The position numbers and the translations under genes are program-made. Below are positions 8,420 through 15,805 of a stretch of 64,000 nucleotides of DNA, piece after piece; the first letter of the stretch is position 1; every line of letters starts with the position of its first letter. The notes beneath the pieces were generated by a model. It ran no database searches, was not told where the DNA came from, and worked only from the letters and a program-made list of their open reading frames with translations. This DNA is from Zhengella sp020637775 (GTDB lineage: Bacteria > Pseudomonadota > Alphaproteobacteria > Rhizobiales > Rhizobiaceae), in assembly GCF_041397485.1 (NCBI RefSeq), contig NZ_JAWKWO010000002.1, positions 62,001-126,000 of the forward strand, in the 5' to 3' direction.

Positions 8420-8464
8420 CTCCGAAGGCAGAGGTCACAGGTTCGAATCCTGTCGGGTGCGCCA
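8420..8464 (+). repeat. Attachment-site scar: 3' end of a tRNA-Arg(CCG)
   Basis: The 45 bases start in an anticodon loop CTCCGAA (anticodon CCG), continue through the 3' half of the anticodon stem (GGCAG), the T arm (ACAGG-TTCGAAT-CCTGT), an acceptor strand CGGGTGC, discriminator G and encoded CCA, then a T-run. Bases upstream do not form the D arm, 5' anticodon stem or acceptor strand, so the tRNA is incomplete. This is the sequence duplicated when an integrase inserts an island into a tRNA 3' end; the intact gene should lie at the other island end, left of this window. Confidence 0.85.
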
Positions 8465-8498
8465 TTTTTTCCCATAGCGCGCATCGCTGACAGGCGCG

Positions 8499-9560
8499 CT
8501 ACCGGGCCGGCTTGAGGACGCTGACCAGTCTCTCCCCCTGCTGGACTGTTTCGATTTCACCGCGGCGCACCAGCCGGTTCACATGTGCAAGTGTCTCGGT
8601 GAAGGCGAAACTCATCTGGTGCGCGTCCAGCTCGCGCGGAAACAGAACCGGCACAAGGTCGGCCACCGAATGGGGGTCGGCCGCACAGGCCTCCCGGATC
8701 CGGTCGCAGCGTTCCTCGTGGTGATCCTCCAGCTCGGTGCAACGGGCATGAAGGCCGATGAACGGCCGCCGGTGTCCGGCCAAAACCAGGACATCTTCGG
8801 GCAGTTCGTTTCGCATGAGGCGAAGCGATCGCAGGTAATGCCCGAGCGGATCGCCATTGGGTTCACCGGCAAAGACGCTGACATTCGGCGAGATCCGCTC
8901 AAGAACCTGGTCGGCGGCGAACAGGAGGTTGTCGGCCTCCGAATACAGCATCACCTGTTCCTGGGCGTGACCGTCCCCGGTCACCACGCGCAGCGAACGG
9001 CCGCCGATCTCCAGCACATCCGCCATGACCAGGCGCAGGAAACGGTCCGGCAGGGCCGAGACCCGGCGCAGGTATTCGTTGCCCTGGATCGCCACCAGAC
9101 TGGCATGCTCTTCGCTCATGCCATGCCCGCGATAGAAGTCGAACGTGTAGCGCGTCATGTTCTCGCTGCGGGCAAGCGAGATGAACTGGCTGCCCATGTA
9201 GGTGGAGTAACTGGTGAGCAGCGGCGCATTGAACCGCTCGCACAGCCAGCCTGCCAGCCCGATATGGTCGGGATGATGATGCGTCACGATCACCCGCGTG
9301 ATCGTCTCTGCGCGCATCGGTCCCGAAAGCAGGGTCTCCCAGACCTTCTTGGCCTCCCCGGTCTGGATGCCGGTATCGATCACCGCCCAGCCTGCTCCGT
9401 CGCGCAGGAAATAGATGTTCACGTGGTCGAGGCGATAGGGCAGCGGAATGCAGGTCCAGAGGATGCCCTCACGCACCTCGATCATTTCGCCGTAAGCCGG
9501 CATGGTTTGGAAGGGAAAGCGGAGTGTTCCGCTGTCCGGCACTGGCGCCTTGCTGACCAT
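8499..9560 (-). CDS. Metallo-beta-lactamase-fold hydrolase
   Basis: The 353-residue protein carries the metal-binding motif THHHPDH, then VVTGDGHAQEQV and LFAADQVLERISP, and ends with a C-terminal winged-helix-like segment (LAHVNRLVRRGEIE). This is the class-B lactamase fold used by glyoxalase II-like and lactonase-like hydrolases. The ATG at 9560 has GGGAGAG ten bases upstream; longer frames run into the divergent promoter region. It is the first chromosomal gene right of the island scar and divergent from the small-peptide/DUF883 operon. Substrate unknown; thioester or lactone hydrolysis is likely from the fold. Confidence 0.82.
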   Translation of the reverse strand: MVSKAPVPDSGTLRFPFQTMPAYGEMIEVREGILWTCIPLPYRLDHVNIYFLRDGAGWAVIDTGIQTGEAKKVWETLLSGPMRAETITRVIVTHHHPDHIGLAGWLCERFNAPLLTSYSTYMGSQFISLARSENMTRYTFDFYRGHGMSEEHASLVAIQGNEYLRRVSALPDRFLRLVMADVLEIGGRSLRVVTGDGHAQEQVMLYSEADNLLFAADQVLERISPNVSVFAGEPNGDPLGHYLRSLRLMRNELPEDVLVLAGHRRPFIGLHARCTELEDHHEERCDRIREACAADPHSVADLVPVLFPRELDAHQMSFAFTETLAHVNRLVRRGEIETVQQGERLVSVLKPAR

Positions 9561-9702
9561 GTTGAAAGAACTCTCCCTGAATGGAATGGCGCGCGCGGCG
9601 CTTTTTCGAATCATGCCCTGACAGCCGATCCCGGCTGGAACATATCGTCCCCGCCTCTCGTTGTCGGAAGAATTCGGGACATACGATGAGGAGAACAGGT
9701 CC

Positions 9703-9771
9703 ATGCATTCGATTATCTATGTGATCGGCCTCGTGGTTGTCGTCCTTGCCGTCCTCAGCTTCATCGCATGA
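9703..9771 (+). CDS. 22-residue hydrophobic membrane peptide
   Basis: A short frame encodes MHSIIYVIGLVVVVLAVLSF plus IA, essentially one transmembrane helix. GATGAGGAGA lies about eight bases before the ATG, a strong ribosome site for so short a frame, and the stop is 16 bases before the DUF883 gene. Comparable tiny hydrophobic proteins are found near stress-protein operons in alphaproteobacteria. Function unknown; it may help anchor or regulate the envelope proteins encoded downstream. Confidence 0.65.
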   Translation: MHSIIYVIGLVVVVLAVLSFIA

Positions 9772-9787
9772 TTGGAAGGGACTTTCC

Positions 9788-10357
9788 ATGACCACCGAGA
9801 CCCGCAACCCCAACAATCCGTCAGGTGCCGGCCCGATGTCCGAAGCCGGCAGGACAGCGGAAGACGAGGCCCGCAACCTGCGCTCGGATGCTGTCCACGA
9901 AGCGCGCAAGCTGAAGGACCAGGCGTCGGAAGAAGTGCGCGCCCGCGCCGACGATGCCAAGGACACGATGGCCGAAGAGGTCTCTTCCGTCGGCAAGGCA
10001 TTTCGCACCGCCTCCGGCGAATTGCGTGAAGGCTCGCCCCAGGAACAGCTCTTCAGCACCATGGCGGAAGGCTTGGCCGATTTCGCCGATTCCGTCCGCG
10101 GCCGTTCAGTTTCCGATCTGGTTCACGAAGTCAGCGACTTCGGCCGGCGTAATCCCGCCGCATTCCTTGGTGGTGCGGCGCTGCTTGGCTTTGCCGCCGT
10201 CCGCGCCGCGCGCGCTTCCGGGCGCGACAGGACACCTGTTTCCGGGACCGCCGGTTCGGTGCCGCGTGCAAGTGCCGCTGAACCTGCGGCAACGAGGCCG
10301 TCCGCTGCGTCTGCACCGTCCTCCACCGCGAGAGTGCACAGAGCCGAGGATATCTGA
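9788..10357 (+). CDS. DUF883-like membrane-anchored stress protein
   Basis: The 189-residue protein has a long charged, Ala-rich amphipathic region (about residues 20-110) and one C-terminal membrane helix after RRNPAAFLGG. This is the layout of DUF883/ElaB-like proteins, membrane-tethered and often ribosome- or envelope-associated in stationary phase. The C-terminal 45 residues are Ser/Ala/Pro/Thr-rich tail. GGAAGGGAC precedes ATG 9788. It leads a four-gene run with three bases to the next gene. Confidence 0.65.
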   Translation: MTTETRNPNNPSGAGPMSEAGRTAEDEARNLRSDAVHEARKLKDQASEEVRARADDAKDTMAEEVSSVGKAFRTASGELREGSPQEQLFSTMAEGLADFADSVRGRSVSDLVHEVSDFGRRNPAAFLGGAALLGFAAVRAARASGRDRTPVSGTAGSVPRASAAEPAATRPSAASAPSSTARVHRAEDI

Positions 10358-10360
10358 CCG

Positions 10361-10750
10361 ATGGATGATACGAAAACCAACCAGAGCACCACATCGCTTG
10401 TCGGCAATGCGCTTGAAAGCCTGACCGGCCTCGTCCGGTCCGAAATCGATCTCGCCCGCGCCGAGGCGGACCAGAACATGCGCCGCGCCGGCATGGCACT
10501 GGGTTTCCTCGCGGCCGCGCTCGTCCTGTTTCTGACAGCGCTGAACGTGCTCGCCGCCGCCGTGGCCGCCGGTCTGGCCGAACTGGGGATCGATTCCGGC
10601 TGGGCCGCGCTCATCGTCGGTGTGGCGATAGCCCTCATCGGCTGGGCGCTGATGCAGAAGGGCCTCAATGACCTGAAGCTTTCGAGCCTTGCGCCAAGCC
10701 GGACGGCGGAAAACGTCAAGCGCGATGCACAAGCCGTGAAAGGAGCCTGA
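10361..10750 (+). CDS. Phage-holin-like (DUF1469) membrane protein
   Basis: The 129-residue protein has a conserved amphipathic N-terminal part (LVRSEIDLARAEADQNMRRAG) and two adjacent membrane helices (ALGFLAAALVLFLTALNVLAA and WAALIVGVAIALIGWALM). This matches the Phage_holin_3_6/DUF1469 family, found in many chromosomes without phage context. It is usually next to DUF883 and DUF3618 genes, as here. Likely an inner-membrane stress or envelope protein; not evidence of a prophage. Confidence 0.8.
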   Translation: MDDTKTNQSTTSLVGNALESLTGLVRSEIDLARAEADQNMRRAGMALGFLAAALVLFLTALNVLAAAVAAGLAELGIDSGWAALIVGVAIALIGWALMQKGLNDLKLSSLAPSRTAENVKRDAQAVKGA

Positions 10751-10751
10751 C

Positions 10752-11909
10752 ATGTCAAACGACCACCGCACGCCCGACGAGATCGAGCGGGATGTCGAAC
10801 GCCAGCGTTCCGAATTGACGGATGCCATCGAAGAACTCCGCAGCCGGTTTTCGCCAGACGCCGTTTTCCGTGAAGTCACGCGAAGCCTCGGCGAACATGG
10901 CGGCGACATGGGGCGTGCCGTCGGCCACTCCGTGAAGCAGAATCCCGTGGCGCTGGCGCTCACCGGCGTCGGGCTGGCCTGGTTGATCTTCGGGCGCTCG
11001 CATGATGATGATGATGATGACGGGCGGTCCGTGCGCATGTCGCGTGGCAATGGCGGATCCGGCGAATGGGGGCCTGCCCGGCGGCAGACGCCGCAGCCAC
11101 CCCTGGGCGCCCGTTCCTATGGGGCCCATGCTGCACCTCGACATCAGGGTGGCTATCCTGCCTGGGTGGAAACGGGCGATCGTTTCCGCGATCCCGATGA
11201 GGACGACGGCCACCAGGGCCGCTCGCTGGGCGAAAAGGCATCGGACGCCGCATCCTCCGCCAGGGAAAGCGTTTCCCACGCCTCGCACTCGGCCGCGAGC
11301 GCGGCGCGGCGGGCAGGCGAAACGGCCTCCCAGGCGGCCGGCAGCGCCCGGCACGGTATCGAGGAAGCGCGCCATGCCGCGGCGCGGCGCGCCGCCAGGG
11401 CGCGCGACCAGCTTTCGCATGGGACCGAGCAATTGGGCGAGTCCGCCCGCGAACGTGTCATCGCCGCGCGCGAACGCGCCATGGCGGCACGGTACCAGGC
11501 AGGTCGCACCATGCGCCGCAGCTGGCGTCAGGGCCGCGACACGGCCGTGGATTTCTTCGAGGACCAGCCATTGGTTGCCGGCGCACTCGCCCTGGCCGCC
11601 GGCGCGGCCATTGCAAGTGCGATTCCACGCTCACGCGTCGAGGACGACCTGATCGGGGAGGAATCCGATCACCTGATCGATGAGGCCGAACGCATATTCG
11701 ACGAAGAGCGGCACAAGGCCGCAAAGGTTGGACAGGCGGCCCTCAAGGAGGCTGGTGCGGCAGCCGGAGAGATCGGTTCGAAAGCGGACAGCGCTGCCAC
11801 GGCGGCGGTGAAGACAGCGTCCGACGAAGCCCGGGACGCCGCCAGCCGCGTCCGGTCGGCTGCCGGGGAAGAGGCCGCGCGCCAGAACCTTGGCAAACCG
11901 GATGCCTGA
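10752..11909 (+). CDS. DUF3618 domain protein with two membrane segments
   Basis: Residues 5-35 (RTPDEIERDVERQRSELTDA) match DUF3618, a short motif found in membrane stress proteins. A membrane helix follows (NPVALALTGVGLAWLIFG), then a run of six Asp, a roughly 150-residue Ala/Arg/Ser-rich region likely to be helical, and a second hydrophobic segment (LVAGALALAAGAAIASAIP) before an acidic/Ala-rich tail. The protein is 385 residues, long for the family because of the low-complexity centre. It starts one base after the previous stop and overlaps the next gene by eight bases. Confidence 0.75.
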   Translation: MSNDHRTPDEIERDVERQRSELTDAIEELRSRFSPDAVFREVTRSLGEHGGDMGRAVGHSVKQNPVALALTGVGLAWLIFGRSHDDDDDDGRSVRMSRGNGGSGEWGPARRQTPQPPLGARSYGAHAAPRHQGGYPAWVETGDRFRDPDEDDGHQGRSLGEKASDAASSARESVSHASHSAASAARRAGETASQAAGSARHGIEEARHAAARRAARARDQLSHGTEQLGESARERVIAARERAMAARYQAGRTMRRSWRQGRDTAVDFFEDQPLVAGALALAAGAAIASAIPRSRVEDDLIGEESDHLIDEAERIFDEERHKAAKVGQAALKEAGAAAGEIGSKADSAATAAVKTASDEARDAASRVRSAAGEEAARQNLGKPDA

Positions 11910-12861
11910 CGCCGCATACGCCGTGCCCGGTGACACGGCCAGGACGCCTGCCACCATTCCGGCAAGGGGTTGGGGGCAGATCGTTCGCCGTGTCCTGTTC
12001 ACCCAGTTGTCGAAGGATCACGTCGGCCTCATTGCCGCCGGCGTGGCCTTCTATGGACTGTTGGCGCTGTTCCCGGCAATAACGGCCCTCGTCGGTCTGG
12101 CCGGACTGCTGATGGAGCCCGCCCAGGTGGCCTCCCAGATCGACACCCTGTCTTCCGCCTTGCCGCCCCAGGCGGCGGAGATCGTCCGCTCCCAGGCGAC
12201 CGAGGTGGCGGGTACGCAGGAAGGAAGCCTGACGCTGGTGGCGCTGTTCGGCTTTGCCATTGCGATCTATTCGGCCTCGAAAGGGGTCGGCAGCCTGATC
12301 GAGGGCCTGAACGTGGCCTATGATGAGCGTGAAACGCGCGGTTTCATCCATCTCACGCTGCTCCGCCTCGCGCTTACCCTTGTCCTGATCGTCGGCCTGG
12401 TGATCGGGCTGGGTGCGGCCGTCGGTCTTCCGGCCATCCTTGCCATCGTCAATCTCGGCGCCTTCACGGAAGCCATGATCGGCGCGGCGCGATGGGCGGT
12501 GCTGTTGCTGCTGGCCAGCGTCGGAATAGGCGTGTTGTACCGCTTTGCGCCCGACCGCCGCGCCGCAAGATGGCGCTGGCTCACCCCGGGTTCGGTCCTC
12601 GCCTGTCTGCTCTGGTTGTTTGCGACCCTGGCCTTCGCCCTCTATGTCGAGAATTTCGGAAGCTACAATGAGAGCTTCGGCACGCTGGCAGGCGCGATCG
12701 TGCTGCTGATGTGGTTGTGGTTGTCAGCCTACATCCTGCTGCTTGGCGCGGAAATCAATGCGGAAGCGGAGCTTCAGACCCGCCACGACACCACGGTCGG
12801 CCCGGGCATGCCGATGGGCGCGCGCGGTGCGGTGAAGGCCGATACGCCACCGCCCGAGTGA
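11902..12861 (+). CDS. YihY/BrkB family inner-membrane protein
   Basis: The 319-residue protein shows the YihY family pattern: an N-terminal amphipathic lead (FTQLSKDHVGLIAAGVAFYGLLALFPAI), about six helices, and the family block ENFGSYNESFGTLAGAIVLLMWLWLSAYILLLGAEINAE. YihY proteins are of uncertain function, once thought to be RNase BN. ATG 11902 overlaps the DUF3618 stop. It ends the envelope operon. Confidence 0.88.
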   Translation: MPDAAYAVPGDTARTPATIPARGWGQIVRRVLFTQLSKDHVGLIAAGVAFYGLLALFPAITALVGLAGLLMEPAQVASQIDTLSSALPPQAAEIVRSQATEVAGTQEGSLTLVALFGFAIAIYSASKGVGSLIEGLNVAYDERETRGFIHLTLLRLALTLVLIVGLVIGLGAAVGLPAILAIVNLGAFTEAMIGAARWAVLLLLASVGIGVLYRFAPDRRAARWRWLTPGSVLACLLWLFATLAFALYVENFGSYNESFGTLAGAIVLLMWLWLSAYILLLGAEINAEAELQTRHDTTVGPGMPMGARGAVKADTPPPE

Positions 12862-12940
12862 ACGGAACAAGCGCTGGCGGCCGTGTACCGCGCAGTGACC
12901 CCCGGTCATCGATCCGGATTCAGACAGATGGGGAGTGTCC

Positions 12941-12975
12941 ATGGCCTGGGCGGACATGTTTTTCCAAAGCTGGAG
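12941..12975 (+). pseudogene. DUF421 (YetF-like) gene, 5' fragment
   Basis: The fragment has GGGGAG five bases before its ATG and encodes MAWADMFFQSW plus two bases of a Ser codon. Joined directly to base 14135 it continues in frame as AGC-GGT-ATC-GTC (SGIV), restoring the start of a DUF421 membrane protein. The IS110-family element separates the two parts. Confidence 0.85.
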
Positions 12976-12987
12976 TATCCGTATTGA

Positions 12988-13914
12988 TCAAGCTGGATTT
13001 GGCGCCCATTTCCTATCCTGTTTTATGAGTGTGTTTGCCAGCTCGATGAGCTTTCGCATGATAGCCGTTAAAGCGACTTTTGCTGGCTTTCCGGCTTTGC
13101 GCATCGCATTGTATTTCTGTTTCATGTCTGGATTGAAGCGGGTAGCGACGAGTGCGGGCATGTAGAGCGCGTCACGCAGGAATTTACGGCCACCCTGAAT
13201 GAAGGCCTTGCCTCGCCATTGGCCCGATTGTCGGGTCATCGGGGCGAGCCCGGCAAGGCTGGCGGCTTGTTTGCGGTCCATCGCGCCGATTTCCGGGCAC
13301 TCGATGAGGATGGTGGCTGCAACAACGGACCCGAGGCCGGGAATGGATTGCAGGATGTCGAGGGAGCGGGCCTGATCCCGCGACAGCCTGCTGGCGATCT
13401 CGGCGTCGATGGCTTTGAGCTGCCTGTCGAGCAAAGCCAGCTGCACTTTCGCCTGACGTCTGAGCAGGGAGAGCGTCTGGGTGGCAAGCCGGTTCTTCAG
13501 CCGCGTGCGCGCTTTGATCATGGCGGTGCGCGCGACCTGCAACTGTTTGAGATCATGGTGATCTTCGCTGGCAGGGCTGTCCGGTTGCAGATCCAGCGCC
13601 TCGCCCATCAAAGCCAGTACATGCGCGTCAACCGCATCGGTCTTGGCACGGGTTCCGCGGGCCTGGGCAAAGCGGCGGGCCTGTAACGGATTGACCTTCA
13701 CCAAGGGCAGATCGCCAGAGCAGCGTTTCTCAAGCAGGCCATGATAAGCCCCCGTTGCCTCGTAGATCACCAGATCGGGCTGACTTGAACCGACCCAGCG
13801 CTTGAACGCAGTCAATCCCGCCGCCGAGTTCTCGAACCGGGCTGTCTGACCGGTCGCCGGACGGCAAACGTCAAGATGGGCTTTTGAGATGTCGATACCG
13901 ATGCTATCTTTCAT
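12988..13914 (-). CDS. IS110-family transposase (DEDD/serine recombinase)
   Basis: From ATG 13914 the 308-residue protein has an N-terminal RuvC-like DEDD domain: Asp8 in GIDISKAHLDV, Glu52 in IYEATGAYHG, and Asp93/Asp96 in KTDAVDAH. The C-terminal Transposase_20 domain has IPGLGSVVAATILIE and the serine of MTRQSGQWRG (Ser230). All catalytic residues are present, so the element could be active. A longer frame starting at 14001 would run through the predicted RNA region and is rejected. The family recombines DNA guided by an RNA from its own noncoding end. Confidence 0.92.
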   Translation of the reverse strand: MKDSIGIDISKAHLDVCRPATGQTARFENSAAGLTAFKRWVGSSQPDLVIYEATGAYHGLLEKRCSGDLPLVKVNPLQARRFAQARGTRAKTDAVDAHVLALMGEALDLQPDSPASEDHHDLKQLQVARTAMIKARTRLKNRLATQTLSLLRRQAKVQLALLDRQLKAIDAEIASRLSRDQARSLDILQSIPGLGSVVAATILIECPEIGAMDRKQAASLAGLAPMTRQSGQWRGKAFIQGGRKFLRDALYMPALVATRFNPDMKQKYNAMRKAGKPAKVALTAIMRKLIELANTLIKQDRKWAPNPA

Positions 13915-13915
13915 G

Positions 13916-14095
13916 GTCTTCGCGTGTCCTATGCTTGTCATGCAGGGCCAGAAGCCGCTGCGTATCCGTTCAGGCCTCATGCGAAGACGGTGGCCGATCA
14001 CACTCTAGAACGGTCCATCGACGTCACTGTCCATGACCAAGCCGTTCGCGATCCAACCACCGCCACTGCCTGCCGTTTGAGCCGGCGGCAGTGGC
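13916..14095 (-). ncRNA. Candidate bridge RNA of the IS110 element
   Basis: On the minus strand this noncoding end folds into three units. A 5' hairpin is closed by GCCACTGCC/GGCAGTGGC (14062-14095). A second stem-loop is closed by CGGTGG/CCACCG (about 13988-14062) with an inner GAACGG/CCGTTC stem. A third is closed by GTCTTCGC/GCGAAGAC (13916-13988) and abuts the transposase start. The third unit holds ACGGATAC (13962-13969), the same sequence as the element's right end plus core, and GACAAG (13934-13939), complementary to core plus left end. These are the expected donor guides. Target guides in the second loop are less clear. Confidence 0.72.
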
Positions 14096-14134
14096 TCCAC
14101 CTTCGCAGAGAAGGCGGAAGAATCATAAGACAAG

Positions 14135-14597
14135 CGGTATCGTCCGCACGTTCGTGGTCGGAACTCTGGCCTATGTCTTTCTGGTCGGCTCCCTGCGCGT
14201 GTCGGGCAAACGGACGCTGGCCAAGCTGAACGCATTCGACCTTGTTGTCACCGTCGCCTACGGCTCGACCCTGGCCACGGTGCTGCTCAGCGAGAAGGTT
14301 GCTCTTGCCGAGGGCGTGGCGGCACTTCTTCTTCTCATAGCACTCCAGTATCTGGTGACCGCCTTGTCGGTGCGCTCCCGCGCATTTGCGCGCGCTGTCC
14401 GCTCCGAGCCGTCGCTCCTCCTGCGCAATGGCGAACCGGTGCCCGGAGCCCTGCACAAGGCCCGGGTGACAAGGGAGGAACTGGAAACGGTGCTGCGCAG
14501 TGCCGGACAGCCGGATCCGGCCACCGTTGCGGCCGTCATCCTGGAATCGGACGGCTCCTTCTCCGTCATCCCCGGTGATGGATCCGGAACGGGATAG
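14135..14597 (+). pseudogene. DUF421 (YetF-like) gene, 3' fragment
   Basis: The fragment encodes the body of a DUF421 membrane protein: helices in IVRTFVVGTLAYVFLVGSL, the family block LRVSGKRTLAKLNAFDLVVT, then the cytoplasmic YetF-type domain (LLRNGEPVPGALHKARVTRE). With the 5' fragment it restores a 165-residue protein of normal size. A GTG at 14091 inside the insertion sequence could in principle start a hybrid of 168 residues but would replace the natural N-terminus and lacks a clear ribosome site. Confidence 0.85.
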
Positions 14598-14657
14598 GAC
14601 GGTGAACAGTTTGCCGCCATTTGCAGCGACCCGGCATCACCCTCACGCCGGATGGCT

Positions 14658-15794
14658 TCACGCTGGCTTCAACGAAAATTCCGTCAGCGCATCCCGGTCG
14701 ATCTCGATCCCAAGGCCGGGGCCGTCGGGTATCCGCACGACGCCGTTTTCATGCTCGATCGGCGTTCTGGCGATGGCCTGGCGGAACGGATTGGGCGTGC
14801 GGTCGAATTCGAGGATCGGTTCGATGGCCTCGCGCCGGGGCGGATCGGGCAGGAGTGCGGCCATGAATTGAAGGCTTGCGGCAATCTGCACGACGGTGCC
14901 CCAGACATGCGGCACCAGACGGACGCCATGCAGCGCGGCCATGTCGGCGATGCGCCGCATCTCGGTGAAGCCGCCGGTGCCGCAAAGGTCCGGCTGGGCG
15001 ATATCGACGCAGCGCGTTTCCAGCGGTTCGCGAAACCCGAAGCGGCCGTGCCATGTCTCGCCGCCGGCCACGGCGATGGGCTGTCCGGCGCGCACGGCGC
15101 GATAGGCGGAGAGCTGTTCGGGAATGACAGGCTCCTCGAACCAGTCGATGCCGAATTGCGCCGCCGCCTGGCCGACGCGGATCGCTTCCAGCACGTCATA
15201 GCCGTGATTGGCGTCGATCATCAGCCGTGTATCCGGCCCGATGGCCTCGCGCACGGCGGCAATGACCTCCAGATCCTGTTTCGGATCGAAGCCGATCTTG
15301 ATCTTCACGGCGTGGAAGCCGGCTTTCACATGGCTAGCGCATTCGGCCGCATTGTCGGCAACCCGGTCCACGCCGTCGCGGCGGAAGGAGCCGGTGGCAT
15401 AGGCGCGCACGCTCTCACGCAGGCGGCCGCCAAGCAGCACGGAAACCGGAACGCCGAAATGCTTGCCCTTGATGTCCCACAGTGCCACGTCGATGCCGGA
15501 CAGCGCGGTGACGGCGAGGCCGCGCTGGCCCTGGTCGCGGAACAGGTTGTAGAGTTCCTGCCAGAGGATCTCGGTGTCGAGCGGATTGCGCCCGATCAGC
15601 CGTGCGGCATAGGCTTTCACCACCGCGGCATTGGGCAGGGCGGGGCCGAGGCATTCACCCCAGCCGGTCGTCCCGTCATCGCAGACGATCTCGACCAGGA
15701 TGTGCTGGCGGCGGTCGAAACGCATGGACGCGCTTTCGAACGCGGTCTCCAGCTTGTGGTCGAGAATGTGGGTGTGGACTTCGGCGATCTTCAT
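14658..15794 (-). CDS. gci: D-galactarolactone cycloisomerase (enolase superfamily)
   Basis: The 378-residue protein matches Agrobacterium-type Gci. The enolase-superfamily residues are all visible: Lys164/Lys166 in VKIKIG, Asp194 in IDANHGY, Glu220 in FEEPV, Glu246 in GGETW and His296 in PHVWGT. The N-terminal capping domain has ESASMRFDRR and DQGQRGL. The enzyme opens and dehydrates D-galactaro- and D-glucaro-lactones to a 3-deoxy-2-keto-hexarate. It lies downstream of kdgD on the same strand, with udh divergent, giving the full oxidative uronate route. ATG 15794 follows kdgD by 11 bases. Confidence 0.9.
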   Translation of the reverse strand: MKIAEVHTHILDHKLETAFESASMRFDRRQHILVEIVCDDGTTGWGECLGPALPNAAVVKAYAARLIGRNPLDTEILWQELYNLFRDQGQRGLAVTALSGIDVALWDIKGKHFGVPVSVLLGGRLRESVRAYATGSFRRDGVDRVADNAAECASHVKAGFHAVKIKIGFDPKQDLEVIAAVREAIGPDTRLMIDANHGYDVLEAIRVGQAAAQFGIDWFEEPVIPEQLSAYRAVRAGQPIAVAGGETWHGRFGFREPLETRCVDIAQPDLCGTGGFTEMRRIADMAALHGVRLVPHVWGTVVQIAASLQFMAALLPDPPRREAIEPILEFDRTPNPFRQAIARTPIEHENGVVRIPDGPGLGIEIDRDALTEFSLKPA

Positions 15795-15805
15795 GCATCT
15801 TGCCT

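Larger units (their letters stand above)
12976..14134 (-). mobile_element. IS110-family insertion sequence (IS110 group)
   Basis: The 1159-base element is defined by the two halves of the broken DUF421 gene. The dinucleotide AG (CT on the element's own strand) is present at both junctions, 12974-12975 and 14133-14134, as expected for IS110-type recombination at a two-base core. There are no terminal inverted repeats. The transposase reads on the minus strand, leaving a 12-base right end and a roughly 220-base left end upstream of the transposase, the IS110-group layout (IS1111-type elements have the long noncoding part at the other end). Confidence 0.85.

Noticed and set aside
8388..8464. A complete tRNA gene next to the integrase
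   Set aside because: The 5' acceptor strand, D arm and 5' anticodon stem are missing; only the 3' part from the anticodon loop is present.
10361..10750. Prophage holin
   Set aside because: DUF1469 proteins are widespread chromosomal membrane proteins, and no phage genes are nearby.
14091..14597. A complete DUF421 gene starting from GTG 14091
   Set aside because: The first 15 codons lie inside the IS110 element; the natural N-terminus is at 12941-12975.
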